A stretch of 64,000 bases of DNA from Enoplolaimus lenunculus. Taxonomy: Eukaryota; Nematoda; Enoplea; Enoplida; Thoracostomopsidae. Shown piece after piece: positions 36,415 to 48,184 of the stretch (position 1 is its first letter; each line of letters opens with the position of its first letter). The notes under the pieces are model-generated. The model made no database searches and was not told the origin of the DNA. It saw only the letters and a list, made by a program, of their open reading frames with translations. The DNA lies in the NCBI GenBank assembly GCA_030248215.1, contig JASANG010002964.1, positions 116,336 to 180,335 of the forward strand, in the 5' to 3' direction. The position numbers and the translations under genes are program-made.

Positions 36415-39400
36415 TCACTTTCCTTTTGTCATCATATGTACAAATTCTTCATAGTTGATTTGCCCATCGCCGTCAATATCAACGTCACGAATAATTTCAT
36501 CAACTTCGGCGTTTGTAAATTGTTCGCCCATATGGGTCATAAAATAACGAAACTCTTGAGCTGTGATGAACCTTAAACGAAACTTTTTCTACTACCAAAG
36601 TAAAACGTATACTTTTCATGGTAGTCAGTGATTCTGTTTGCGCCTAAATCATACTGTAGTGACCCGAATAAGGGGGGAGACTGATATTTATTTGACCTCT
36701 TCAGAGAGTACCTCCCTAGTTATTCGTTTACGGACTGCTATTTATTTTTAACCCAACCTCCAGCACCCTTCGTTACTAATATACATCCGGTACTGCAACT
36801 GTCCGTTGAATTAAACGTATATTTGCCTTGCATCAAAAGCTTGAGCGGTAATGCAATACTATACTTTTGGAATGTTACTTTATAATTGACATTTATGGAC
36901 TCTTAGGGTTTCTTGCGGACTACTATTGATTGGGACTCAAAATGGGGACCCCCACTCTTATTACCCCCTCTTATTCGGTCACTACAGTACCGCAGCAACA
37001 GAAAATGAACAGTGGAAGTTTCGGTACAATGATTTCAAACTTTGTTTATCCAACTCCTTAACAGGGAAACACGTCACTTCGCTAAAACAAATTTGTGTGA
37101 TTTTTAACTAGATATTAATACGAAGGGATACAAAAATAAAGTATTTTCCATGCATTTGTAAGCTACATTTCTTTATACCACTTTGTCGCATGGTATTTTT
37201 AGGAGTGTTACGCTTTTAGATTTGGTCTTAATTTTAGGCTTAGCTTTACGCACAGGCTTACCCTAACGTTACGCTTATAAATGTCATTGGCCACAAACTG
37301 TTAACATTTCACACGATATTTACCCGTTACTGTCGCGTTCGAACTTTCAAAATGCACCCAGTGCTTTCGGTCAGTGTTGCTTTCTAAAGTGCACCATTGG
37401 CCCAAGGATTGAACATTTCACATGACACTTACCCGTTACCATCACGGTCGAACACACGGAATGCTTCCCGTATCATTTCGGAATCGTTTTCTTTATCCAT
37501 ACGTTTCATCATATGACAAAATTCTGGTAGTTCAATTGTGCCACTACCATCGATATCAACCTCGTTCACCATGTCTAATAATTCCTGAAAACAACAATGC
37601 AAACCTGTCCTGATTTCTTGCTTAAATTGTGGCGGAACGATTTCTGTGGGACTGCAATAGAATAAGAAAAGCTGTAGACCAATTTTTTATTTTAGGCTTA
37701 GGTATCTCATTGTTGCGATCAGGTTTAGGCTTTGCATTAGGAATACGCTTATGCTACTGTTACGACCGCGGTTTATAAAAGGACCCAACATTTTAACAAA
37801 TATGAGTTGAGTTTGGCCTCAAGCTTCAAAAGATTTACGCAATATATTTCCAAGTCGGACTAGTGTATCGAAACGTTGCTAATGTGCATTTAATGCTATG
37901 CGGAGTTCAATAAATGGATGAGTTGTGTTTTAGAATTTCTTATAATGTAATTTTTTTATCTCATGTTGTATCCTGCGAAGTACTACATACTAGGACACGT
38001 AGTTGCACACATGTGCAACCGGACTAAGGCTTTTCCGTCAAAAAATAACTTTTTTGGCTGGGCCTTTCGTATTTAAATGAACGAAGTTCAAAGCTCTTTT
38101 TTGAAAAGCTGTAATACTTTTCAGATATATGAACACATCCGAAACAATAAGTATTCTAACTGCATACTCTAATTTGCATACGTAACGTAAACAAAATCTG
38201 TTGGAACACTGCCCAAAATACGTATGTGTGGCGTTCCAGCTTTACACACATGTGCAACCGGACTAAGGCTTTTCCGTCAAAAAATAACTTTTTTGGCTGG
38301 GCCTTTCGTATTTAAATGAACGAAGTTCAAAGCTCTTTTTTGAAAAGCTGTAATACTTTTCAGATATATGAACACATCCGAAACAATAGGTATTCTAACT
38401 GCATACTCTAATTTGCATACGTAACGTAAACAAAATCTGTTGGAACGCTGCCCAAAATACGTATGCGTGGCGTTCCAGCTTTAATATACAGATTTCATAG
38501 TTATTTAGTTAAGAAACTACATCGCTATTTTTGGCAACTTTAATTTGTATCTCTAACGCTCTCAGAATCGTTAGGTTGGAATGTAAGCTGTATTTTCTAT
38601 CATTTTTAAGGTATCACTCGGGGTACTAAACATGTCACTTCTCATTGAATCGTTAAATCAGTGTTTACAAAGTCCCGGTGTGCAATAGGACTAACAGCTG
38701 GTGAAGCTGTGAACAAATTTATGGTTAGAAATCTAGCAACATGATAGTTTAGGTAAGGCCAAACAAAATCTAAATAGATGCGATCATTGGGATGGGCCCT
38801 ACGTGCATTTCGGATATAGTCTCTACACCCACAGATAGAACCGAAACCTTAAAAATAAAATATAAAAAAAACAATAAAAATCTACAAAAAAAAAAATATA
38901 TACATTATCATCCTTTATTCTAAAAAAAAAAAATATAATAAAAATCCACACTCACAATACACACTTTATCAATTCCAAACAACACACCCCAAAAATAAAA
39001 AACAACAACCACAAACAAAAAAAATTAAAATAAAAAAAATAAAAAATAACATAAAAAAAAACTCCCTCCACCCACAACACCACTCACAAAAACACACTAT
39101 AAAATCTGGGTACGTGCATTAGTTCTTTCTTACACACAATTTTCGTCCACATTTGGCCTTAAACAAACGCTTAGTCATCGGTAAGCCATTTCCGAAACCT
39201 AAACGTAAACCTAAACCGGTATATGGGTGAATACAATAAGAGCCTTTGCCCGGCCCTATTTTATGCAAAGCTACATCCGGTCTTCGTAATGCAACACCTG
39301 CTACAGTACCTGTTCTGTCGGATTCTGCCCCAGCGACCTCATCGCGACGCCAAGCTCCCTGCATGTAATAGTTCCGTTGCGATCTTTATCAAACAAATTA

Positions 39401-39534
39401 AACGCAGCACGAAATTCTTCAATTTCATCAAGCGTAATGCCGTCTGGAAATTCAGCCATCATGTAACAAATACCACCGATGGTAACTGTGTCACGTTTGT
39501 GTTTTTGCTTATGTCGCAGTGTTGAGCTTGACAT
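36415..39534 (-). CDS. Calmodulin-like protein, three exons, four EF hands
   Basis: Cytoplasmic calcium sensor of the calmodulin family. Exons on the minus strand: 39534-39310, 37584-37433, 36571-36415 (225, 152 and 157 nt, phases 0 and 2, 177 residues). The EF loops are [36 protein letters not shown] and [12 protein letters not shown], all with acidic residues at positions 1, 3 and 12 and glycine at 6, so all four should bind calcium. [22 protein letters not shown] and [12 protein letters not shown] are calmodulin hallmarks, but divergence is well above that of true calmodulin, so it is a paralog. The first ATG gives a basic 25-residue extension (RHKQKHKRD). The ATG at 39459 ([20 protein letters not shown]) gives 152 residues, close to the usual 149, and may be the real start. 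The donor of exon 1 (GTACTG) is weak. Confidence 0.93.
37205..37285 (-). repeat. TTAGGC-like fragment of family A
   Basis: AGGCTTAGCTTTACGCACAG and flanking TTAGG motifs in an intron of the calmodulin-like gene; no ends visible. Confidence 0.4.
37630..37777 (-). mobile_element. Short inverted-repeat transposon, family A
   Basis: GGCGGAACGATTTCTGTGGG and, at the other end, GCTTATGCTACTGTTACGAC, with a short TTAGGC core. Intron of the calmodulin-like gene. Confidence 0.7.
38005..38482 (+). repeat. 239-bp tandem duplication, calmodulin-like gene intron
   Basis: Two units, 38005-38243 and 38244-38482, starting at ACACATGTGCAACCGGACTA and ending GGCGTTCCAGCTTT; I count only about three differences. 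A related end (GCCCAAAATACGTACGTGGG then GCGTTCC) occurs at 48893-48919, so the unit belongs to a dispersed family. Confidence 0.93.
38844..39107 (+). other. 264-bp stretch with no G on the + strand
   Basis: Only A, C and T for 264 consecutive bases, rich in A runs and CACA/CCAC, in an intron of the calmodulin-like gene. Borders are sharp on both sides. Confidence 0.97.
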
Positions 39535-39810
39535 AATTTTTGGGCTCCAAGAATGTCAATAATAGTATAACATTAAAAAGCGGTAAACGTTTATTTTAAG
39601 TCGCAGGCGGTAGGGTTGGTCAAAAGTTTTTAAAATTCAATACGCAGACGGTTTACATTTGACGGAGTACGGCGACGTTCAGCGTCATTCCGTTTTAGTA
39701 GTTTTGACTGTATTATTAAATTAAACGCTGAAATGGTTTTTCTCAATTGATAATAACTCTATTGTTGTGCTGTTGAGTGGTTACTATACCTTCAGGTGAA
39801 TTTCACCTGT

Positions 39811-40030
39811 GGCCATATCCTCAATTGTGAACAGCGCCTATTGCTAGTTGGCGATAAGGGTGGCATCTTTCGAACCACAATGTGGTGTTAATTTGGCAGT
39901 GATTTTTGCATTTTATGTGCTCAGCTTCCAGGTAAAATTTTGACATTAAAGCCGAGGCCGCAGTTTGCTTGTTTGAAAACCTATCACTAGCTGGCGATTG
40001 ATGCCACATACAGTTGAGAATACTCTCCTG
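39811..40030 (+). mobile_element. Short inverted-repeat transposon, family D
   Basis: GGCCATATCCTCAATTGTGA, GCGCCTATTGCTAGTTGGCG at the left; AACCTATCACTAGCTGGCGA and GAGAATACTCTCC at the right. About 270 bp upstream of the calmodulin-like gene. Confidence 0.75.
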
Positions 40031-41843
40031 ACAGTATATGCTTTCAGTGTTGTGAGGTTGACGTAATGGTTTGAAGTCGAGTTGCCTATATACCCAAAAA
40101 TAAGAAATTAGGACTTAGTATATGAAACCAAATATGTATTTTTCGTTCGTAACATACCAAATTATTGCTTTGACCTTACATTACGGACATGAAATGTCCA
40201 TTAATTTAAACTGTATTCCTGCCCACCATCGCTTTTCTGTCTCCTAGGTTTTCATTTAATCCATGTGCCTTTTAAGCAATAATTCGGCACCAGCAATTCG
40301 TGTCGTTCAAAGTTCAATCTCAAAAGGCATTAAACAGTATTTTAAGTAAACAAAACAGTTCAACAACACTTAAAAAAATTACTAAAAATAAGAAAAATTT
40401 CAGAAGAGTTATATGGAGTTGACTAATTTTCCTGCGGGGCTACAAGGTTTCCAGTAGGACCAAAAGTTTTCGGCTGCGCCCTCCAGCCCGATTCAGCGCG
40501 TTAATAGCTATGACGTGGTAACCAGTAATTAAAGCATTTCTTTAGATTACGGCTACACCGCCAAGGTTTTCAACTTCCAACTTGCTGCAAGTAGAGCACT
40601 TAATTCGATTATTTTAAATAGATTAAAAGACAGCAACTTATTCATACGAAATACGAATGATTTTTTTAATTTTTTTACATGGCCAAAAATGTCAGACTTT
40701 ACCCGTGGTTTCTCAGGATTTGCTTTACTCCGAAGCAACGGCACAGGTTTTATTTCTTTCTAATAACGAATGAAAACTGGTAACAAGAGGGTCCCTATTT
40801 TATTTTGATTTTGTTTCCCTAGGAGTTTGTATACCTAATTAGAGTCCGTAAAAACGCAGATATTCTAATTTTAGAGCCCAAAAAATGGTGCCTGGTCCTG
40901 GACCAAACAAAGTTTCGTTGAGATTTTGATATTTAACTTAAAGTGTTTTCTGCTGATATTCATAGAAGTATATTAAGTTCTAAAAGTCTGCCTGGGGAAC
41001 GAACTTAAACCATTGTTGGTTTGGGCTCGGCAAAAAATCTGCTTAACAGGGACACTGTTACATGAATTTAGTTACAACTCTGGTTGAAAATTAACGCGTT
41101 ACGCAGCATGGATGGAACAAAACTAACAAAATTAAAAAATAAATTTAGCAAATATTTCAATATAAAGAGTAGGATTCATCAGCAAAAAACATCGTCAGCA
41201 AAATAGGCCACAGTTGGGGCTACAGAAATTACGTCTGGTTCTAATTAAGCTCATTCACAGCTATACAATGAGCACACAGTTTTTTCCACTCCTTCAGAAA
41301 AAAACGGAAAAACTATTTTTTAATTAGTTTTTACAATACCAACCCTCAGCAATGATTCCCAAATTTGCTGCACATTGCGTTTCGCTGAATTTGTAATTTT
41401 CCACCTTTTTTCGAATTGCCCGATTTGAGTACCAATTTCAACTTATTTTTTAAAAAACCACATTAAATTCATGCGGAAGATGGATAATATATCCTAAAAG
41501 TCAGCTTCTTTTTCGGCAAGCTGATTAACAAGACAATATCTAACTAAAGTTTGGCAGAGACAATCTTGCAAATATATCAAACTCAAACTTTGAAGTGGTG
41601 TTTAAGTAAATAGCTCCTGATTCATTCATAGGGTGGTTAGGTTGCGTGATTTCGTGACAATTTTAAGTTTATAACAAAACATACCACTTTCAAGTACTGT
41701 ACATCAAATATGTATCTCAAGCTTGTTAGCAACTTATTTGAATTTATGCTTACAAAGTGACAATTTAGCTGTAACAGCGCATGGTTCCATTAGAATCATC
41801 ACATTTTCTTAAAGCAACAACAATAAATACTTTCAAAGTCGTA
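40031..41843. other. No gene seen
   Basis: AT-rich with only short chance frames; no repeat with a second copy in the window recognised. Confidence 0.5.
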
Positions 41844-42066
41844 AGCTCGTATTCTCAGGTATATGTAGCACCTATCGGCAGTTGGTGATAGGTTCTGTTA
41901 CTTTTGAAGCAGCGCATGGTGAAGTTCGATATTCAACACATTGTTCGCGTTTAATCAGTCCTACTTCTGTGCCAATTTTCAGATATGCAGTAGCAGATGT
42001 TTGTTAGTTTTAAACCTATCGCTAACTGATGATAGGTGCTATACACATTTAGACTATGAGCCCTAT
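41844..42066 (+). mobile_element. Short inverted-repeat transposon, family D, complete
   Basis: AGCTCGTATTCTCAGGTATA, GCACCTATCGGCAGTTGGTG at the left; ACCTATCGCTAACTGATGAT and CACATTTAGACTATGAGCCC at the right, inverted. Confidence 0.85.
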
Positions 42067-44395
42067 TCTTATCGTTAAGCTCGTACCGAAAAAACTTTCC
42101 TAGTGTAAGCGAACTTTGTAAAATCAGCGAATATTTTATTAACCATTCCTGGGGATGTTTTGTTGGTATTTTTGGCCCTGCTCAAAAAATTCTGTAAAAG
42201 AAAATTTCCGGATAATAGAGCTACTATTTTGTTTTTTCGAAGAACGTTGATCGGTCATAATGATGATAAACACATATAGCATTGCGGATATATTATTAAC
42301 TACATATTAGCTATTCCAGCACTCGATTTAGCGGCATCAAGATAATTTCATTTTAAAGTAGAAATATAAGCAATTGGTAAATTCAATTTTGAATACCCTA
42401 GAATTATATACTTATCCACATTTTAGTCGCTGTTTTTAAAGAAAAATTTTAACTGATTTATGCATCAGAAAGTAAGTTCAGGAAATTAATTTAAAATTTA
42501 ACTTTGCGGCATGTAAGTGTTGAGCAAGTTCTGGCACGGCTTAATAGCTGCTTTGAGAGGAGGGCATGCATAATTTAGGCCTTGTATTCTCTATATACAC
42601 GAGTGCTGAAAACGAAAACCTGGTTGCAGTCTAAAGTTTTTGGAGTGGTGTTAGTTATACTCAGGGAAACCATATGCTTAAAATTGTAGATTTGTTTTGG
42701 TAAACTTAAGTCATAACTTAACGACTAGACCATTAAAATTAAACGCACTGAGAAAACCAAGTACCGCTCTGAGCGTAAAGCACACCTAGCCGTGCCGTTG
42801 CTATTATAGTTCTCGTAGCATAATTTCTACTATAGTGTCTCTAATAAGGGGACCAAAATTTTTTTGCCTTTTCAGAGTAACCCGTGTGCTATTTGACCGA
42901 GGACTGCCGTTTATTTTTCATCCACTTTCCTCTAATGTTATTTGGACATGAACTTTTCATTTACACACATAGCATATCATTTAAATATGTTACTGATAAG
43001 AATATGCTTTTCGCGACCTTGTCCTAGCGTGGACGAGTTTGTTTAGATGGTTGATCGGTAGATTTTCAATCTGCATATACACATGGACGAGCAGCTGCCA
43101 TGTATTATTAACATGGCCCATGTTACTTCAAGGGGCGTCCAGGTTTCTGGTGGGTCTATAAAAGAGTAGGTTTAGATTCTAGATTACATTTTTTTGCTTA
43201 GTCTTAGGCTTAGGAACTTACTCTTGCAACGCTTAGGCTTAGGCGGACGCTTAGGAATATGCTTAATCTACGCCCCTTAAAGTATTAACATTGGCCATTA
43301 ACATTATGGATTGTAACATATTGCCGACTACAAATGCATTCATCGGATAGGCTGCATCTGTTGCATATTGCTTTACGTTGTCAGGTGTATGTGTTTATAC
43401 AATACACCCGTCTTTAAAGCTTAGGCGTGCCTGGGGCCTATACAATGTACAACGACTAAATATATATAGGTATAGACAGACTACGGTGATAATTTTAAAT
43501 CAGTCAGTAGCAGCGGGTTTGTTGTGAAGAGGGATAAGCCGGCCTTCTCAGACGGGTAAATAAATTTCGGAGACTGGCCTAAAGATCAATTAATCGCCAG
43601 GTCATATAAAAAGCCTACTTTTTTTAGTTTTGTTAGGCGTTCCAGCTTCTGAGCCGGTCGTTAGATATATGACATGTAAGCCTTGTTATATGCATTGGCT
43701 TAAAATAAAGCAACGCGCAAAAATCTCGCAGCCACTCACAGAATCTGTGTATTGTGCAAATGGTAAATTTCGTACAATGGCAAAATTCGGTGCCGAATAT
43801 TAAGTTTGCATAAACTTTTACTCGTCAAAACTTATACGTTTATGAGTATTGGAATATGCTTAGAGTAATCAAATTTTGTACTGAGTTTTATTGGTCCAGT
43901 AACTGACTAAGGGTTGGAAGCGGCCTGGGCCCGTGCGCAAACGTTGGGCACGCGGGCCTAAGCGGGCCGTTCCCGGGTTGGGCCTGAACTTTGAACCGCG
44001 AGCCGAATTAAACCAGAGCAGTGCGTGAACTCTTTTTGTCCCATGAGCCCATAGACCCCTGGTTTATTGGTTATCTACAATCTTGAACTGCAGACGTTTC
44101 TGCTACTACTTCAAGAAATTTGTTAATTACTGGCATAAAACACAGTGCTACTTCTGTTGTTATTTAAGCTCACTACGGGCCGGTTCCAACCCTCAATTGA
44201 TTAACTCTAATTGAGTTATTTGACATTTATGGGCTCTAATTAAGATTTTAGGACTCTATTCATTTGTGATCCGAACTCGAAATACACACTCCTATAGATG
44301 CGGGCTCAAAATATCGCACCTAGTATTACAACTATTCATAATCCCTGCTGCTAATATTGTAGCTTATATAGCCTTTCGAATCTACTTACTGATTG
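42067..44395. other. No gene seen apart from the family B element at 43125
   Basis: Contains a GC-rich patch at 43915-44000 (GCGGGCCTAAGCGGGCCGTT) that looks like the end of a decayed transposon, otherwise AT-rich noncoding sequence. Confidence 0.45.
43125..43296 (-). mobile_element. Short inverted-repeat transposon, family B, complete
   Basis: Inverted ends GGCCCATGTTACTTCAAGGG and (reverse strand) GGCCAATGTTAATACTTTAA; core TTAGGCTTAGG. The most intact copy for defining the ends. Confidence 0.88.
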
Positions 44396-44558
44396 CGGAC
44401 CCGTAGCCAGAGCGGAGCGAGGGGACGGGTTCAGCACCACCCCGGAAAAACCCCCGTAGAAAATTTTCAACATTTCCTTGTAAGCCATCGAACACCTTTG
44501 TATGCCCCTCCTCATAATTTTTAGCCTCCCCAAGCAAGGTGAGCTGGCTACGAACCTG
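44396..44558 (-). mobile_element. Short inverted-repeat transposon, family C
   Basis: GGACCCGTAGCCAGAGCGGA, CCCGTAGAAAATTTTCAACA and, at the end, AAGGTGAGCTGGCTACGAAC. Confidence 0.8.
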
Positions 44559-44929
44559 ATTTCCGAGTGGACAATAAAAACCAATTTCGCCAGCCGCGCA
44601 GGATCTCTATTCTTAGCTCGAATTTTAATGCAAATAATAAGACAAAATAGCCATTTTAAATGGGCGTTGGCTTTAGGCCATCAACTTAAATTTAAATGTG
44701 TTTTTGAACTGAATTAAAGACGTAGCTGTCAAAACTCTTAACGGTATTCGTGCGTAGAAGTTTTACTACGAGGTCATCTAGCTGTAACTTGCAATAGCTG
44801 CATGTTCCCGCTGCAAAAACTTACATGTGTAATAATATACAGGATAAGATTTACACGATGTAGAAACTTGTTGGTGTTGCATCAAAAACTTGCACGAGTG
44901 TGAACGGTGGGATGGCTTTGACCATCAAT

Positions 44930-45147
44930 TAACCCCTTCTCACATTGAGTTGCCTGTAGGCAACTCAGCGCAGTGTATATACGTTAAATAGTATATATCG
45001 CACCGTATTTAACAATTGCAGCACGTATACATAGTACTAAATCACCACAAGACGTGAGAGCCCCCTCGGGCTCGAGCGTCAAGCTCCTATAGCTGAGTGG
45101 TGATGGTATACGCCTCCCACTCCAGTCACTGGAGTTCGAATCCTAGC
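44930..45147 (+). repeat. tRNA-related interspersed repeat, family J
   Basis: Starts with a stem-loop (GAGTTGCC TGTA GGCAACTC, 44949-44968), then an AT-rich block, GTGAGAGCCCCCTCGGGCTC, and ends in a tRNA-like segment. The tRNA promoter reads + while the rest of the element lies upstream of it. Confidence 0.8.
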
Positions 45148-45150
45148 ATA
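45080..45150 (+). other. Degenerate tRNA-like segment (tRNA-Gly CCC-like)
   Basis: Box A-like TAGCTGAGTGGTGATGG and box B-like AGTTCGAATCC are spaced as in a tRNA, and CGCCTCCCACTCC resembles the anticodon arm of tRNA-Gly (CCC). The T stem has mismatches and the acceptor stem does not pair well, so this is a tRNA-derived relic, not a working gene. Confidence 0.55.
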
Positions 45151-47494
45151 AAAGTAGGTCTGAAGGGAAATAGAAAATATTCATGTGAGAAAGGTTTAAG
45201 ACGCAAAACAAAAATAATCAACTGAACCTTTCACCGTCCGCAACTCTAACGAGTTGTCAAAGTTCAGCTGGTTGTCTTTGTATTATAGTTTGTAAACGAA
45301 AGTTCATGGTGTACTGAAAAAACTATTCGAAACGTAAAACGCAAGAACATTAAAAACAAACCCGCCGTTTCTATTTTGGGTCCTTTTCTTGAACGCGCCC
45401 TGCAGAGTTATTCTTTGACGTATTTTAAACCCGCAAGTAGCATAATGTGTTAGAGGTCCCAAAAAAATTTCATGTGTGGCACACAATGATGTTGCAACAC
45501 TTAATAAAACAAGCGAAATCAGAAGTTTTGTGGAGGAAATCTTTGGACAGATTAAACCCCCCTGCTACACCCCCTCAGGTTATAACTTCACGTATATTTA
45601 ATTCAACTCCAAAGACCACATTAAAATTTTTACGACGGGGACAAAATAAACTTCAAATTTTTTGTCGTATAAAGGTTCCGGTTTTTCTATAAAATGCCCT
45701 GAATGACATAGAAGCATTTTTATTAATGTTTAGCACGCAAATTACACCAAGAGCAGCACTTGTAATATGTTTTAAAATTTAAATCAAAATTTTTAAAATA
45801 TATACCAAAGTTTCAACTGTATGCGTAAGTAAAGTACATAAATTGTTGCCAAATAACCTAGTAGAGTACAATCGGAGGTGTGCCTTCATCTCCGGCAGAA
45901 TGTCGACCTCCGGCTTCGGTATTTTTTACATCCGGTTGCACTCTGCTAATTAGCAATGTAGCTATGAATTATCCGAAACGTTTTTGCCATATAACCGACA
46001 TAAATAGGAATCAAATCTATGGCAACGCGCAAGATAAATTCGACCGCCTGCAAACTCAGCATGCTTGTGCGTAGGCATATTGTCGAGAAGTCACTGCTAT
46101 AAAGTTTAAACGGTTACACTAGATTTCATTACGGGTTCTATTGCAATAACAGTTCAACAGTCGTATTTTTATTAATAGTGTGCCCTCTCTTAAAACCAAG
46201 CTTTTTTAAAATATATTCGAACATTGAACAACCATGATATTACTGTATTGGACGATTAGACCTTTGCTAATTGTGGCAAATCATTTTACGTTGTTCGCGC
46301 ATCTTGATTGATATTACATACTGCGCATGGTGACAGAAGCGTTCACGAGTGCTACCTATTTGTCAAAATATATTATTGTTGTACTTTGGCTTTACAATTA
46401 TATATGCCCACTGCCCAGCAACTTCTATAATAGCTGTTTCATTTTCTGCAGTGGGTCAGTTATAAATTAACTAATAATTTGCATGCTCTTTGAGATTCGA
46501 TAAAATAAGGCAGTTTAAATAAAGTATGTTAGTTTTGACAACAATCTATGAAGTACTGTTAAGTTGGAACACATTAGGACAAATATAAACGTTTATTGTC
46601 TCAAACAAACGAATCAAATCTATTAACGATGTACGAATTTGGAAAGACAACGAAAAATTTTCACTACTGAAATTGCGCGGATGTTTCGGCAGAAATTCCA
46701 GCGCTCCTAGGGCTGTTGTTTGTTAATTTTCTTTATGAGTCTTAGACAGACAACCTGTTGCACCCTGCTTTCTACAGTAGAATGTGTAACCCGGTTTAAC
46801 AAATGTCAGATAAAAAGGATAAAGCGTATAGCGCCGTATTTTCTATTAGCTAAGTACTCTAATAAAGCATATCAATCATCTACTGTCGTACATTTAATTG
46901 CTGCAACTTGAAATCCTAATAAATTTGTGTTTATTGCATTGCTGTGCTACTATTGTGGTAGTATGGGTATGCTGCACATCGCCACTATTTTTGCTTTATA
47001 CCATTCAATAAATTTTTGCTAAATTTCAACACAACAACGCCAAACAGAGTTTGAATTGAATTTTAGCCTGTTATCTCGAGGCAAACATGTTCAATCTGAA
47101 ACCGCAAAACAATATAAAAAGTACGGATTGACTCGGGCATAGACAGCAATTCATTTACGTAGTGCATAAGTAACGTCATGTGATGGTTTTTGGCAAGCGG
47201 AAGAGAATTTTTTGCCCCAAGAATTCGTTAATTTAATGTAAAACTTATAAAAGTGCCTACTTTTTTCTTTCGTTCAAAATTTTCGAGATGTACATATACC
47301 CGTATCCGGAAGATTAACCGAACAAATGAACAAATGAACAACAATTTAATTTCTATGAAATTCAGAAGATAATTTTTTGCTAAAAGTGCTCTGTTCTGGG
47401 CAGCGCAAGTTCAGGTAGTTATTTTGATGCTATTTTTTCACTCGACCATAACTTGGCCTGCCAATATACTAAACAACGAAGTGACAGTGTACTG
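45151..47494. other. No gene seen
   Basis: AT-rich. The frames at 45447-45692, 45880-46074 and 46720-46911 lack signal peptide, known motifs or matching splice sites. Confidence 0.45.
45870..45950 (-). repeat. Dispersed repeat family M
   Basis: Reverse strand has GGAGGTCGACATTCTGCCGG and AGTGCAACCGGATG; related blocks at 57050-57130 and 57340-57425 (GGAGCTGGAGC, GGAGGCAAAAAC). Short and decayed. Confidence 0.45.
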
Positions 47495-47670
47495 TGTACA
47501 ATCATATTCCTAAGCCTAAAAGTCTTAAAGCCTAATCGTAAGCTTAAACATAAGCGTAAGAATGAGCTTAGCATAAGTCTATTTACGCCTAAGCAAAAAT
47601 TAGTCTAAAGTTTCAGCTTACTCTATTGCAGTCCTGCAGAAAACGCTCCACCCCAGATGTTTACATGGGC
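47495..47670 (+). mobile_element. Short inverted-repeat transposon, family A
   Basis: ATATTCCTAAGCCTAAAAGT at the left, long degenerate core, right end CCACCCCAGATGTTTACATG then GGC. Confidence 0.75.
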
Positions 47671-47929
47671 ACTTTGTCAAAACATTGAAGCAAAATGACA
47701 AAAATATATCTCAGCGTAAAGCTAGCATTTCATAACAATTGTGCATCAAATGAACGAGCAAAACATGGTAATTTTGTCAACTTTAATTTGTACCCTTACA
47801 AACAGTCCGTTTCGTTGGATGGAACACCTTCGTCCCGTTGTTCTAAACGATTAACGAAAGCACTAACGGTATTCTACGAAAATTGTTCCGGCCCTCTCTG
47901 CAAATCTATCTCACATATGCTAAGAATTC

Positions 47930-48135
47930 CTGGTCAGTGCCGGAGCAGACAGTGGTGAGAGCTCCCTAAAAACTCTAGGGTGGGGCTCTCAAACTCGTGA
48001 GCGAACCGATTGAGAAGCCAGACGCATTTTAAAACTTCGGCGGTTTTTGTTACAACCAATTAGAGTGGGACCGCTTTAAGGGTGGGGCCCCAAATGTGGG
48101 GTATGGGGGTGGCTGCTGCGGTCCTGATACTGGTT
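47930..48135 (+). repeat. Dispersed repeat family H
   Basis: CAGTGCCGGAGCAGACAGTG, GACGCATTTTAAAACTTCGG then CGGTTTTTGTTACAACC, and GCTGCTGCGGTCCTGATACT. The ends may be short inverted repeats (CCAGT...ACTGG). It stops 45 bp from the stop codon of the secreted protein gene. Confidence 0.75.
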
Positions 48136-48178
48136 GTGGGCCTGAGGGATACTACGACAAAATTTTTTACATAATCTG

Positions 48179-48184
48179 TTTATT
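48179..48184 (-). promoter_or_regulatory. AATAAA overlapping the stop codon of the small secreted protein gene
   Basis: The minus strand reads AAAATAAACAG at the end of exon 2, so the TAA stop is part of a candidate poly(A) signal. Confidence 0.35.

Noticed and set aside
6368-39534. Functional linkage of thrombospondin and the calmodulin-like gene through calcium
   Set aside because: One acts outside the cell and the other inside; neighbouring position in an animal genome is not evidence of a joint role.
45080-45150. A functional tRNA gene
   Set aside because: Boxes A and B are recognisable, but T-stem and acceptor pairings fail, and the segment belongs to a repeat with a second copy at 22291.
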